64,000 nucleotides of DNA from Desulfitobacterium hafniense DCB-2 (GCF_000021925.1 NC_011830.1:4747001-4811000); one strand, 5' to 3'; positions 43,533 through 51,455 are shown, counted from the first letter of the stretch. A program made the numbers and translations. Notes: generated by a model not told the origin, from the letters alone.

Positions 43533-45392
43533 TTAATCGGTCAGGTTGACGGCTACATAAGTATTTTCCAATAGCTCCTTAAGCTCGGCAACCTGCTCAG
43601 GGGATACCGCTCCCTCTCCCCCAAAGATATACGGCTGGGTTTCAAAATTACAGGGGTATTGGGCAATGGCATTTTTCAGCCGGGGATAATCCTCGATGGA
43701 GCTTTTAGGAAGCAGGATAACCGTGGCATTGAGGCGGGCGGCCAAAGCGGCACCGGCTAAGGCATCCGGGAATTCCTGCCCTGTAGCAAAGCATAAACCC
43801 TGGCTTTCTCCTGCAAAGGCCTCCGCTACTGCGGCCATGGTATCATAGCGGGAATCTCCAGATAAACGCACCAGTTGTGAGGAAGGTAAACTGAGCTGCT
43901 CTTGGATTGTATCTTGAATGGACAGGCTGATCGCCCCTTCCCCGCCAATCAGATACACCTTCTGCGGATTTAAATCTTTTAAGGCTTCCAAGGTTTCCCG
44001 GGGAAGAGTCTTTGCTTCTGTAAGGAGAATGGGCATTTGCTTGATTCCGGCGACAGAGGCGATACTGAGAGCATCGGGGAAGTTTTGTCCGGTGGCAAGA
44101 GCGACGGCTTCGATGGAACCCGCCGACAGAGACTGAGCTATTCCTGATGTAGCCAAGGCAATATTCGCTGCGGTCTCATAGCGATTGAGGCCGCTGACCC
44201 GTATCTGCCGCTCACTGTCCCAGCCTAAGTCTTCCAGCTTGGCTGATATTTTCCGGCTCAAGGCTCCTTCTCCACCCAGCAGGATCACTTTTTCCGGGCC
44301 TAAGACCATGATGGCTTCCGCCACCCGGGCTTCCAGAGCTTGACTGGAAGTCAAGAGAATAGGCGCGTCATATTGAGCTGCCAAAGGAGCGCCGGCCAAA
44401 GCATCGGGAAAATGATCAGCCCGGGCCAGGACGACAGTTCCCGCCCCGTCCGGCCATCCCTTTAAGGCTTGCTCAATGGCTGTATCAATCCGATCCTTGC
44501 CGGCTAAACGAATCAATTCCAAAGCTACAGGCGTTTGAGGCGGATCGGGTACTTCTTCTTCATAAGGAGGGTCTTGTGTATCGACAGGATTATTGGAATT
44601 ATTGGGATCATCCGGATTTTTTGGCTCGTTTGAGTCACCGGGGTTGGCAGGCCCGCTGCCGGGGGTGTCCCCTGAATTGAGATCGCCGTAATGGATAGGT
44701 TCCGGAGTCATCCAGCTATCCGTCTTGAGGGGAATTCCCGCAGCGGGAAGCAGCTCCGCGGGAATGGGAGTAACCTCCACAGGATCGATGTACCGGGCTA
44801 AAAAGCCTTCCGGGTGAGCCAGAACGTTAAAAATTTTCTCTTGATAAGTCAGGGTATCAGGGCTTGTTGCGGCGAGAGTATTGGGGTTGTTTTTGTCCGT
44901 CCAGATATTATAGGCCCATAAGGCAAAATACCAGTTTTCCAGTTTATTGCGATCCCCGTCCCCGATGGTTGGTGTAAAACGCCATTTTTCATCGAGAAGT
45001 TCGGCACCCACGCGGAGGTTGAACATAATGTCCGTTTTAAGTTTATGGATGGTTTCGAGATCGTTATCATTATAGGTTGCCACCTGCATAATCCCAATGG
45101 CAGGATGCTCTGGTCTTGAAAACAAAGGGTTCCCTTCTTTATCGAATTGACGCCAGGAACTTTCTTTAAAGGCGATGGCTTTGAGTATTATGCTGGGGAT
45201 TGCTTTTTCTTTGGCTACCTCTTCGATCATTTGATTGATCTCATCATAGGATGGATTAACATAGATATCGCACATTGTTTGAGATAAACTCTCCGGATTT
45301 GCCGCAGCATAAAGGGTGGCAGGCTGACTTAAAGTTTGCGTGGTTAATAAAGCACAAATCATCATACCGGTTATGGCATAGCGTCGAATCAC
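43533..45392 (-). CDS. CWB2 surface protein with lytic-transglycosylase-like domain
   Basis: A 619-residue exported protein starting at GTG 45392 after GGAGGAG. The signal peptide is followed by a lysozyme-like SLT domain (about 45-200): the catalytic Glu is in LKAIAFKESSWRQF near residue 70, followed by AIGIMQVATYNDND and WYFALWAYNIW. A linker rich in Pro, Asn, Asp and Gly (about 240-285) separates it from three CWB2 repeats (about 290-610: AGKDRIDTAIEQALKGWP, GGEGALSRKISAKLE, FGGEGAVSPEQVAEL). It would cleave the glycan strand with anhydro-MurNAc formation while held on the wall polymer. Placing catalysis at the N-terminus and the anchor at the C-terminus reverses the order of the amidase and GH18 proteins. 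Confidence 0.9.
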   Translation of the reverse strand: MIRRYAITGMMICALLTTQTLSQPATLYAAANPESLSQTMCDIYVNPSYDEINQMIEEVAKEKAIPSIILKAIAFKESSWRQFDKEGNPLFSRPEHPAIGIMQVATYNDNDLETIHKLKTDIMFNLRVGAELLDEKWRFTPTIGDGDRNKLENWYFALWAYNIWTDKNNPNTLAATSPDTLTYQEKIFNVLAHPEGFLARYIDPVEVTPIPAELLPAAGIPLKTDSWMTPEPIHYGDLNSGDTPGSGPANPGDSNEPKNPDDPNNSNNPVDTQDPPYEEEVPDPPQTPVALELIRLAGKDRIDTAIEQALKGWPDGAGTVVLARADHFPDALAGAPLAAQYDAPILLTSSQALEARVAEAIMVLGPEKVILLGGEGALSRKISAKLEDLGWDSERQIRVSGLNRYETAANIALATSGIAQSLSAGSIEAVALATGQNFPDALSIASVAGIKQMPILLTEAKTLPRETLEALKDLNPQKVYLIGGEGAISLSIQDTIQEQLSLPSSQLVRLSGDSRYDTMAAVAEAFAGESQGLCFATGQEFPDALAGAALAARLNATVILLPKSSIEDYPRLKNAIAQYPCNFETQPYIFGGEGAVSPEQVAELKELLENTYVAVNLTD

Positions 45393-45486
45393 GGCAACTC
45401 CTCCTAATTCGTGTCGATTTGTACTTATTTCAACATTTTCTCCTTGTTTCCTTCCTCAAAGTTGGAGATTCTGCGGAAATAATAAG

Positions 45487-45521
45487 GCCTGGTTCTGTTC
45501 TGCCGAAGAACAAAACCAGGC
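45487..45521 (-). terminator. terminator after the coiled-coil gene
   Basis: Stem GCCTGGTT-TGTTCT / AGAACA-AACCAGGC with a four-base loop and a T-rich tail on the minus strand, 40 bases past the stop. Confidence 0.75.
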
Positions 45522-45560
45522 GATTCGTGGCGTGCTTTATCGTTTAAGCCTTAATGCTTA

Positions 45561-45971
45561 TTATTTAACTACTCTTACATGGGCTGTTTCGATCTGCAAA
45601 CGATCAAGCTTTCCCTTAATCTGATCCAATTCAGTAAAGATATGTTGATTGACATCCTTCTGAACTTCCCGGGCGTCAAATAAGGCCTGGATCTTAACAT
45701 TAGTCTCATTCTCTAATGTTAGTTTAATGTGAGTCACTTCCGACGTCAGAGCTTCTTGTCCGATTTTTAAAGCTGTTACATCGTTCCTTAACTCTTCCTG
45801 ACCGACTTTTAAGGCTGTTACATCGTCCCTCAATTCTTCCTGGCCGACTTTTAAGGCTGTTACATCGTTCCTTAATTCTTCCTGGCCGACTTTTAAGGCT
45901 GTTACATCGTTCCTTAATTCTTCCTGGCCTTTAAGCAGTTCACCCAAGATGCTTAAGATTTTCTCTTCCAA
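45561..45971 (-). CDS. coiled-coil protein with 14-residue repeats
   Basis: A 136-residue protein made mostly of helical coiled coil. Four copies of LRNDVTALKVGQEE (residues about 18-75) are followed by a diverged copy and a longer helix (VNQHIFTELDQIKGKLDRLQ). No signal peptide or membrane segment is seen. TTG 45971 is chosen because GGGGAGG lies eight bases before it; an in-frame ATG at 46019 has no ribosome site but would add 16 residues. Similar repeat proteins are frequent in Firmicutes; their role is unknown. The 42-bp DNA repeats make length variation likely. Confidence 0.75.
   Translation of the reverse strand: MEEKILSILGELLKGQEELRNDVTALKVGQEELRNDVTALKVGQEELRDDVTALKVGQEELRNDVTALKIGQEALTSEVTHIKLTLENETNVKIQALFDAREVQKDVNQHIFTELDQIKGKLDRLQIETAHVRVVK
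45772..45939 (-). repeat. four tandem 42-bp repeats inside the coiled-coil gene
   Basis: Units begin at 45772, 45814, 45856 and 45898 with a strict 42-base period and only a few substitutions, none of them frame-breaking. Each encodes one 14-residue coiled-coil block (two heptads). Confidence 0.95.
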
Positions 45972-46050
45972 CCCTAAGCCCTCCCCATCACTAAACAATT
46001 GGTATTCTACCAAGCCCATTTTAGCAAATTTTCATAACGAATGAAACAGG

Positions 46051-46090
46051 CCCAGCCATTGATTCCTAAATTTAGAAACCGACGGCTGGG
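46051..46090 (-). terminator. probable terminator
   Basis: Stem CCCAGCC / GGCTGGG with an inner CTAAATTTAG palindrome, about 45 bases past the stop of the exported-protein gene. Confidence 0.6.
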
Positions 46091-46133
46091 CTGAACGCCT
46101 AGCTTATAATAGATTTAGAAGTGCTTTTGGGCT

Positions 46134-46877
46134 CTAGGGTTCTAAGAGAGTCTCCCCGGTAATGAGCCAGCGGGTATCTTTCTTCACCAAATTGGCTCGC
46201 ACTTTAACCTGATGCTTGGTGCTTTCTCCCAGGGTCATTTGATTGCCGATATCATAGTCTTGTGCAACATAACTATAAACGGCCGTCAGTGTCGCCGAGG
46301 TCGAGGCCGCGGAGTCCACTTTCAGTTCGTCAAAGCGAATAGAACTGACTTCCATCCCCACGCCCTGAGCGATGAATGGTTCCGCCTGGCGGGCATGTTT
46401 TTCCAAAAGCTCTCCAGTATAAGCCTCTGCCAATTTGGCCCGGAAAGCGGTCATATCCGGGGATTTCCAGGCTTCAAACAATGTGGCTACATTAAGTTTG
46501 TAATCGGTCAGGATCGCTTGGGCCAGGTCTTCAGGAACATTGTTCGTTGCCTTTCCCGGCTCTAATTCCGCCGGGTCCAAAACTTCTTCTTCCGGGCTAT
46601 AGGGGTGCAGTCCATCCATGCCGGCCTGGGGAGTCAAACCGCCTGATCCGAAAGGATTTAATCCATTGTCGGGGTTATTCGGGCTTAAAGCGGAACCTGA
46701 GGTAGAATCATTTAACATACCCCCTATGGCCCCGGTGGTGGATTGTGAGTCCTTATTCCAGAAAGCCAGCCGCGGATTGCCATCCTCCGGTGTGGTTGCC
46801 AGGGCATGGCCTACGACTCCGATGACTAAGCCCACCCCAAGGGCTACAGACCCAATGAGTAAATACATCTTACGCAT
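46134..46877 (-). CDS. exported protein of unknown function
   Basis: A 247-residue protein that I do not recognise. It starts at ATG 46877 after AAAAGGAG with one N-terminal membrane segment (MYLLIGSVALGVGLVIGVVG). A Gly/Asn/Pro/Ser-rich linker (about 30-90) leads to a C-terminal domain of about 140 residues with DYKLNVATLFEAWKSPDMTA, LLEKHARQAEPFIAQGVGME and the closing strands TLTAVYSYVAQDYD, VKVRANLVKKDTRWLITGET. The alternation of short helix and long strands resembles a small alpha+beta (cystatin or NTF2-like) fold. It would lie outside the membrane on a single anchor. Neighbours give no clear hint. Confidence 0.75.
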   Translation of the reverse strand: MRKMYLLIGSVALGVGLVIGVVGHALATTPEDGNPRLAFWNKDSQSTTGAIGGMLNDSTSGSALSPNNPDNGLNPFGSGGLTPQAGMDGLHPYSPEEEVLDPAELEPGKATNNVPEDLAQAILTDYKLNVATLFEAWKSPDMTAFRAKLAEAYTGELLEKHARQAEPFIAQGVGMEVSSIRFDELKVDSAASTSATLTAVYSYVAQDYDIGNQMTLGESTKHQVKVRANLVKKDTRWLITGETLLEP

Positions 46878-46959
46878 AACAAAAATCTCCTTTTCCTGGA
46901 TTCTATTCATAGCTTGACCAGGGAAAAGAGATTTTAGACACAAGCCCCTAACTATTTTT

Positions 46960-46987
46960 TGAATCGGGGGACAGGTCCCATTATTCA
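46960..46987. repeat. REP-like palindrome, copy A
   Basis: GAATCGGGGGACAGGTCCC then ATTATTC: arms around the core GGGACAGGTCCC. The same core with TGAATCA-type arms occurs at 40154, 49731 and 56601. This copy lies about 45 bases past the SdpI-like stop codon. Confidence 0.7.
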
Positions 46988-47030
46988 GCCGGGACCAAGG
47001 AAGGCTGCTCCCTGATCCCAGTCGGTTGCA

Positions 47031-47696
47031 TTAAATACTGAGCCTGCGATAGACAAGATAGGAATAGGCCATGGGAACCACCGCAATGAGGACGATGACG
47101 ATGCCAAAAAGAGGTTCCGTCCATGCTGCAGGGAGAACTCCGGCCAGGGCCATGAGTATACCTCCGACGATCCAGATAGGTCCGGCAAAACGATGGGTCT
47201 TTGCCCAGACTTCTTCATTAGCCAAGGTCCAGGGAGTCCGGATACCAAAGGTATAATTGAATTTGATTTTGCCGAAGTAATTGCCCAATAGAATAAAGAT
47301 AATGCCAATTCCCGAGAAATACCAGCGGGGCAGGGTCTCCAAATAACCCAGGGCCACTGCTATAGTTCCCCAGTACATAAGGGACAAAAATGCTACCAGG
47401 GTAGTGCTGACGATCCAGAAAACCCGTCCCATCTTAAGGTAATTGGCCTTTTGAGGATCGATCCGGGGAATGATCCAAAACAAGATATAGACCCCCAGGG
47501 TGATCAAGGGCAAAAGAAAGGCGCCGGTCAAAGCACCGGAATACCCATCCACCTGTCCTGCAAGGTTCCAATGGGAGGGAACTTGTTCAGGGAGCCGGGG
47601 ATAAGCCCAAATGCCAATGATAATATTAATGATAACAAGTATGCCTGCTATGACTTTAAGAAGTCTTCCATGAGTGCTGGTGTTTGTTTTTTCCAT
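47031..47696 (-). CDS. sdpI: SdpI-family immunity/signal membrane protein
   Basis: A 221-residue protein with six membrane helices. The N-terminal DUF1648 segment has LPEQVPSHWNLAGQVDGYSG, and the C-terminal half has the SdpI signature FGIRTPWTLANEEVWAKTHR followed by a Gly-rich helix. In Bacillus subtilis SdpI protects against the SdpC toxin and, when it senses the toxin, holds the repressor SdpR at the membrane. Here it follows an ArsR-family gene by 33 bases, the same sdpR-sdpI order. No sdpABC genes are in the window, so it may guard against toxins of other cells or act as a general stress sensor. Confidence 0.88.
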   Translation of the reverse strand: MEKTNTSTHGRLLKVIAGILVIINIIIGIWAYPRLPEQVPSHWNLAGQVDGYSGALTGAFLLPLITLGVYILFWIIPRIDPQKANYLKMGRVFWIVSTTLVAFLSLMYWGTIAVALGYLETLPRWYFSGIGIIFILLGNYFGKIKFNYTFGIRTPWTLANEEVWAKTHRFAGPIWIVGGILMALAGVLPAAWTEPLFGIVIVLIAVVPMAYSYLVYRRLSI

Positions 47697-47729
47697 ACAT
47701 ATTCCCCCTATGGCTTTGATTTAAATGAT

Positions 47730-48074
47730 CTACTTTCGGGCCCTGGCTGTCTTCTGTGGAGTTTCATCAGAATCGTGGTCATCAGGAAAAAACTCCAATT
47801 CTTCAGGCTGCTTGCCTGTAAATTCCAGAAACCAACCCATAATGCCTTCGAAGACGGAAGTATTAAGAGTGTAATAGATATTCTGTCCCTGCCTTCGATC
47901 GCTGATGAGATCAGCCTGCTTCAGCATATTTAAATGATGGGAAATGCTTGGTTTGGTCATATCAAAATGATCGGCGATTTCTCCGGCTGTTAAATCTCCG
48001 GCCCGCAGGAGTTTAAGAATCTGACGGCGTGTTTTGTCTGAGAGGGCTTTAAAGGTTTCATTGAGCGGAGACAT
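47730..48074 (-). CDS. ArsR-family transcriptional regulator (SdpR-like)
   Basis: A 114-residue winged-helix repressor. ATG 48074 follows GGGGGG at five bases and opens SPLNETFKALSDKTRRQILK, the ArsR start. LTAGEIADHFDMTKPSISHH is the recognition helix and GQNIYYTLNTSVFEGIMGWF the wing and dimer helix. No metal-binding Cys pair is present, so it does not sense metals in the usual way. Its pairing with SdpI suggests that it represses its own operon and is released by binding to SdpI. An inverted repeat TTAGA/TCTAA at 48109-48124 just upstream is a candidate operator. Confidence 0.9.
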   Translation of the reverse strand: MSPLNETFKALSDKTRRQILKLLRAGDLTAGEIADHFDMTKPSISHHLNMLKQADLISDRRQGQNIYYTLNTSVFEGIMGWFLEFTGKQPEELEFFPDDHDSDETPQKTARARK

Positions 48075-48108
48075 ATTATCCCCCCTTAGGTTAGGTGCAT
48101 TTAGATAT

Positions 48109-48124
48109 TTAGATAATTTTCTAA
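48109..48124. promoter_or_regulatory. candidate operator of the sdpR-like/sdpI pair
   Basis: TTAGATAATTTTCTAA, arms TTAGA and TCTAA with a six-base AT centre, next to a direct duplicate of TTTAGATA (48100-48115). It lies 35-50 bases before the repressor start, where the promoter should be. Confidence 0.45.
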
Positions 48125-48216
48125 TCATCTTAATATTAGTTTAACCCATTGCAGTTTATACGTCAACAGGAAGGCCGGCGTAACCCTTCGGTAAAATCTG
48201 GTGCATCTGTCCCGTC

Positions 48217-48262
48217 TTAAAGAAACAAGACCTGACCCGTCGGTCAGATCTTGTTTCTTTAA
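48217..48262. terminator. strong bidirectional terminator
   Basis: A 20-base stem, TTAAAGAAACAAGACCTGAC plus its complement at 48242-48262 (one unpaired position), with a short loop. It isolates the structured stretch above from the sdpRI promoter below. Confidence 0.8.
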
Positions 48263-48528
48263 AGCGCGCATTATTTTCATTTTATTCACCATGAAGCGAA
48301 TCTACTTCACCGCTTCAACCTCTCTGACCATTATGAGCATTTCGGCCTTAAGCGCTCAAGGCCGGCAATGCTCCATGGAGAAGATCTTCTCACTTAGCTA
48401 GATCCTTTCTCAAGTGATGCAGCCTATTGTTACGCCGGCTGGTGCGCACTTTCGTTGCTTTTCCTGATACCTGCAGCATCGATTGAATCAAAATCGTTCT
48501 GCAGACCAAAACCCCTTTAGGGTTTTCT
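48254..48528 (-). ncRNA. structured gene-free stretch, candidate RNA
   Basis: On the minus strand five stems follow one another: AAAACCC/GGGGTTTT right after the 57-codon gene; CTGCAG...CTGCAG with inner CGATT/AATCG; TCACTT/AAGTGA; GAGCATT/AATGCTC enclosing GGCCTT-AGCGCT-AAGGCC; and GAAGCG/CGCTTC. The strong terminator at 48217-48262 closes the series. No reading frame with a ribosome site fills it. It may be a small RNA or a structured 3' end of the upstream mRNA. I do not recognise a known class (not SRP, tmRNA, 6S or RNase P as far as I can see). Confidence 0.4.
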
Positions 48529-48702
48529 TCATACGTAAAAACGTTCTTCCTGTGCCATATTCAGTTGTCCTCTTGACTTGAACTCTATCTCAATGCTTTT
48601 GCTCATCATTACGTCGAACGGTCCTCTGCCCGTCACGGTATTGCATTCGATCTTTCGTGGAGAATCAGCCGCAATCTTTGACATACTCTTTACTTTTTCC
48701 AT
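48529..48702 (-). CDS. 57-residue protein of unknown function
   Basis: ATG 48702 lies after AGGAAGG and 43 bases past the stop of the upstream gene. The product is MEKVKSMSKIAADSPRKIEC continuing through NTVTGRGPFDVMMSKSIEIE to a QEERFYV end. It has one Cys, no signal peptide and a mixed charge. I recognise no family. A hairpin directly follows the stop. The ribosome site and spacing favour a real gene in an operon with the membrane-anchored protein upstream. Confidence 0.5.
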   Translation of the reverse strand: MEKVKSMSKIAADSPRKIECNTVTGRGPFDVMMSKSIEIEFKSRGQLNMAQEERFYV

Positions 48703-48744
48703 AGTGCATTTCCTTCCTATAGTCCCTGTAAAAAGTCGAACCCT

Positions 48745-49470
48745 CTACCGTTTTGTGGCAAATGGAGTGGCCCCGTAAATCTTCGAACTCTGATCATCAC
48801 GCATGAGATGGGTGTCCAAATCATGAAGCTCCTGATGGAACTGCTCAATGCGAACTTTGTCCTTCGCATCAAAAGCATCGGCTCCACGATTCAGCAAGGC
48901 ACTGAAGTATTCACTAAATTGTGCCGTTGGGTTGGTCTCGCCCTTTAAGCGTTGATCCCACAGGGATTTGTGGAATACGATATAGCGCTTAATGTCTTCT
49001 TCATTCATCTGGGGACCTGCATTAGGTCCAAATAAATACCCATCCACATACTGATGGATATTCCAAGCTGCACCAAAAACCAGATTCTGGGCATCTTGGC
49101 TCAAGCCATTCTCGCCAAAAAAGCCGGCGACAGATGGGGCTAAATTGATGTCTTTTGTATCGGGCTCTTTATATTTCTTTGGCCCTGAGACATCTCCCTG
49201 TGGAGTGGCATTGATACCTGGCGGTTCTGTCACTGTTACAGCAGGGCTAACCCCGGGGGATTGTCCAGGCGGACTTTCGGTTACATTAGGATCCTGAGGG
49301 TTCGCGCCTTCAACAGGAGGAGCTTGAATAACGACAGAATCTTTTTCGGGCGCTGCCTTATTCATAAAGACCTTCCAGGCACTCGGTCCATAGATTCCGC
49401 CGACAACCACCGCACCGGCCAGTACGAGGGTTCCCGCCAGAGTAAGGACCTTCTTTTTGTCGAACTCCAT
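48745..49470 (-). CDS. membrane-anchored extracytoplasmic protein of unknown function
   Basis: A 241-residue protein with AAGGAGGGAG before its ATG. One N-terminal membrane segment (VLTLAGTLVLAGAVVVGGIY) is followed by a Pro/Gly/Val-rich linker (about 45-100). A helical domain follows (about 105-235) with FFGENGLSQDAQNLVFGAAW, YIVFHKSLWDQRLKGETNPT and VRIEQFHQELHDLDTHLMRD. The layout (anchor, Pro-rich linker, domain) is like that of the exported protein at 46.1 kb, though the domains differ. I do not recognise the family. It lies downstream of galU on the same strand beyond a terminator. Confidence 0.7.
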   Translation of the reverse strand: MEFDKKKVLTLAGTLVLAGAVVVGGIYGPSAWKVFMNKAAPEKDSVVIQAPPVEGANPQDPNVTESPPGQSPGVSPAVTVTEPPGINATPQGDVSGPKKYKEPDTKDINLAPSVAGFFGENGLSQDAQNLVFGAAWNIHQYVDGYLFGPNAGPQMNEEDIKRYIVFHKSLWDQRLKGETNPTAQFSEYFSALLNRGADAFDAKDKVRIEQFHQELHDLDTHLMRDDQSSKIYGATPFATKR

Positions 49471-49787
49471 GAATCTCCCTCCTTTTTAATGGAATATAGT
49501 TCTTTACTATATTACCAATTTTTAGGAATAAAACCTGTCGCTTTTCCTGAATATCCCGACCCTTTTTCCGTCCTCAGCTTGTCCGATTTGGCATAAGTCT
49601 ACCCAGGGGTACAAGCTTTCGCGAAAAAAGAACAGCAAATTCTATCGTGCTGGCAGTATGGGATTTTTATGGAGCAAAAAAGAGGGCTATGCCCTCTTTA
49701 AAAATCACGTTATTTATAGTGAGCAACCCCAGAATCAAGGGACCTGTCCCTGTGATTCGTACCTGTGATTCGTATTCACTCTCTCCG
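49471..49787. other. gene-free stretch with galU terminator and REP-like repeat
   Basis: It holds a perfect 9-base terminator stem AAAGAGGGC/GCCCTCTTT (49679-49699, T-run on the minus strand) ending galU transcripts. A REP-like palindrome lies at 49731-49760 (AGAATCAAGGGACCTGTCCC core), with a partial second copy to 49779. The promoter of the downstream membrane-anchored protein should lie near 49500-49600. No gene seen. Confidence 0.65.
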
Positions 49788-50672
49788 CTATTCATCCGAT
49801 TCAATCCGTTGTTTGAGGTAGCGCATGAGAGGTTCGGCGAGATCTTCCCGGCGCAGGGCGTATTCAATGGTGGCTTGAACAAAACCCAGCTTGTCCCCCA
49901 CATCATAACGCTGTCCGTCGAACTCATAAGCAAGAATCTCCTGGAACCTGGCCAGTTCTTTTAAACCGTCCGTAAGCTGGATCTCTCCTCCTTTGCCGGG
50001 GGGGATACTCTCCAAGATGCCAAAAATCTCGGGATTAAGAATATAGCGGCCCATGATAGCCAAACGGGCCTCAGGAGCATCCTCAGGCTGTGGCTTTTCC
50101 ACCAGGTCCAGAGCCCGGTATAAGGAATCATCAAGAGGTACCGCGTCAACGATTCCATACTTTGAGGTATCTTCCAGGGGTACCTGTTGGACGCCAACGA
50201 TACTGGCCCCATGCCGTTCGTAGACATGCATCATCTGCCTGAGGCAGGGTACTTCGGAATGGATAATATCATCGCCTAACAGGACGGCAAAGGGCTCGTT
50301 GCCGATGAATTTTCTGGCACAATAAATAGCGTGTCCCAGCCCCAAAGCTTCTTTCTGGCGCACATAATAAATATCCACCATCCGGGCTATATCCTGAACC
50401 ATGTCCAGGAGTTCTTCCTTCTCACTTTTCTGAAGAAAGGTCTCCAATTCTATGGAGCGATCAAAATGGTCCTCAATGGCCCGCTTATTGCGGCCGGTGA
50501 CAATGATAATATCTTCGATTCCGGAGTGAACGGCTTCCTCGACAATGTATTGAATGGTCGGTTTATCCACGATGGGAAGCATCTCTTTGGGCTGGGCTTT
50601 GGTAGCGGGTAAAAACCGGGTTCCCAAGCCTGCTGCCGGAATAATGGCCTTTCTAATCCGTCGCGTGCTCAA
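49788..50672 (-). CDS. galU: UTP-glucose-1-phosphate uridylyltransferase
   Basis: A 294-residue nucleotidyltransferase that makes UDP-glucose from UTP and glucose-1-phosphate, for wall polymers and glycans. Motifs: IIPAAGLGTRFLPATKAQPK (UTP site) near residue 10, EMLPIVDKPTIQYIVEEAV, FAVLLGDDIIHSEVPCL (Asp for Mg) near 132, ILNPEIFGILESIPPGKGGE and YDVGDKLGFVQATIEYALR near 262. Length is normal for bacterial GalU. It begins at TTG 50672 after GGAGTAGAGG. It stands alone between terminators but would feed the polysaccharide genes in this window. Confidence 0.95.
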   Translation of the reverse strand: MSTRRIRKAIIPAAGLGTRFLPATKAQPKEMLPIVDKPTIQYIVEEAVHSGIEDIIIVTGRNKRAIEDHFDRSIELETFLQKSEKEELLDMVQDIARMVDIYYVRQKEALGLGHAIYCARKFIGNEPFAVLLGDDIIHSEVPCLRQMMHVYERHGASIVGVQQVPLEDTSKYGIVDAVPLDDSLYRALDLVEKPQPEDAPEARLAIMGRYILNPEIFGILESIPPGKGGEIQLTDGLKELARFQEILAYEFDGQRYDVGDKLGFVQATIEYALRREDLAEPLMRYLKQRIESDE

Positions 50673-50807
50673 TTCCTCTACTCCTTTTTAATTCGTTCGC
50701 ATGTGTTTTGATATCTATCAACAGATATGTAAATTATAGCTGGATTTTGCTGGTTTGTATATATTATCCATAATCTTACTTAAGCTCATCATGAGTTGGG
50801 TAAAAAA

Positions 50808-50838
50808 GTGAAGCAAGAGAATAGTTCCCTTGCTTCAC
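50808..50838 (-). terminator. terminator of clpP
   Basis: Perfect 10-base stem GTGAAGCAAG / CTTGCTTCAC with a six-T run on the minus strand, about ten bases past the clpP stop. Confidence 0.85.
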
Positions 50839-50846
50839 AATGGTTC

Positions 50847-51455
50847 TTATTTTTTAGGTTGGTTGGGTTTTTCCAGGACTTCATCAATCAGGCCGTATTC
50901 CTTGGCCTCTTCCGCCGTCATGTAGCGATCACGGTCTGTGTCCGCTTCGATTCGTTCGATGGTTTGGCCTGTGCGTTCAGCGAGAATGCGGTTCATACGT
51001 TCTTTGACCCGGAGTAAATGCTTGGCATGGATCTCGATCTCGGTAGCCTGGCCGGAGATTCCGCCGCCGCCGATTAAGGGCTGATGGATAAGGATCTCGG
51101 CATTGGGAAGAGCCTGGCGCTTGCCTTTAGCCCCGGCGGTTAAGAGGAAAGCTCCCATGCTGGCCGCCAAACCGACACAGATAGTATGGACGTCGGCGCG
51201 AATGTATTGCATGGTATCATAGATAGCCATCCCTGCGGAGATGGATCCTCCCGGGCTATTGATATATAAGAAAATATCCTTCTCAGGATCTTCCGCTTCC
51301 AGGAAAAGCATTTGGGCGACGACCAGATTGGCTACATCATCGGTAACCGGTCCCCCTAAGAAGATGATGCGATCTTTAAGCAGTCTTGAATAAATATCAT
51401 AGGAACGCTCGCCACGATTGGTTTGTTCAATGACCATTGGCACTAAATAGCTCAT
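50847..51455 (-). CDS. clpP: ATP-dependent Clp protease proteolytic subunit
   Basis: A 202-residue serine protease subunit that forms the double-ring chamber of Clp proteases in the cytoplasm. All parts of the triad are visible: Ser in CVGLAASMGAFLL, His in AEILIHQPLIGGGG, and Asp in DTDRDRYMTAEEAKEYGLID. The start (PMVIEQTNRGERSYDIYSRL) is the usual processed N-terminus with the axial loop. AGGAGG precedes the ATG. No clpX or tig is adjacent; it has its own terminator, so it may be an extra clpP besides a tig-clpP-clpX locus elsewhere. Confidence 0.95.
   Translation of the reverse strand: MSYLVPMVIEQTNRGERSYDIYSRLLKDRIIFLGGPVTDDVANLVVAQMLFLEAEDPEKDIFLYINSPGGSISAGMAIYDTMQYIRADVHTICVGLAASMGAFLLTAGAKGKRQALPNAEILIHQPLIGGGGISGQATEIEIHAKHLLRVKERMNRILAERTGQTIERIEADTDRDRYMTAEEAKEYGLIDEVLEKPNQPKK

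Noticed and set aside
45772..45939. Regular short repeats that could suggest a CRISPR array
   Set aside because: The 42-bp units touch each other with no unique spacers, keep an open frame and encode a 14-residue coiled-coil repeat.
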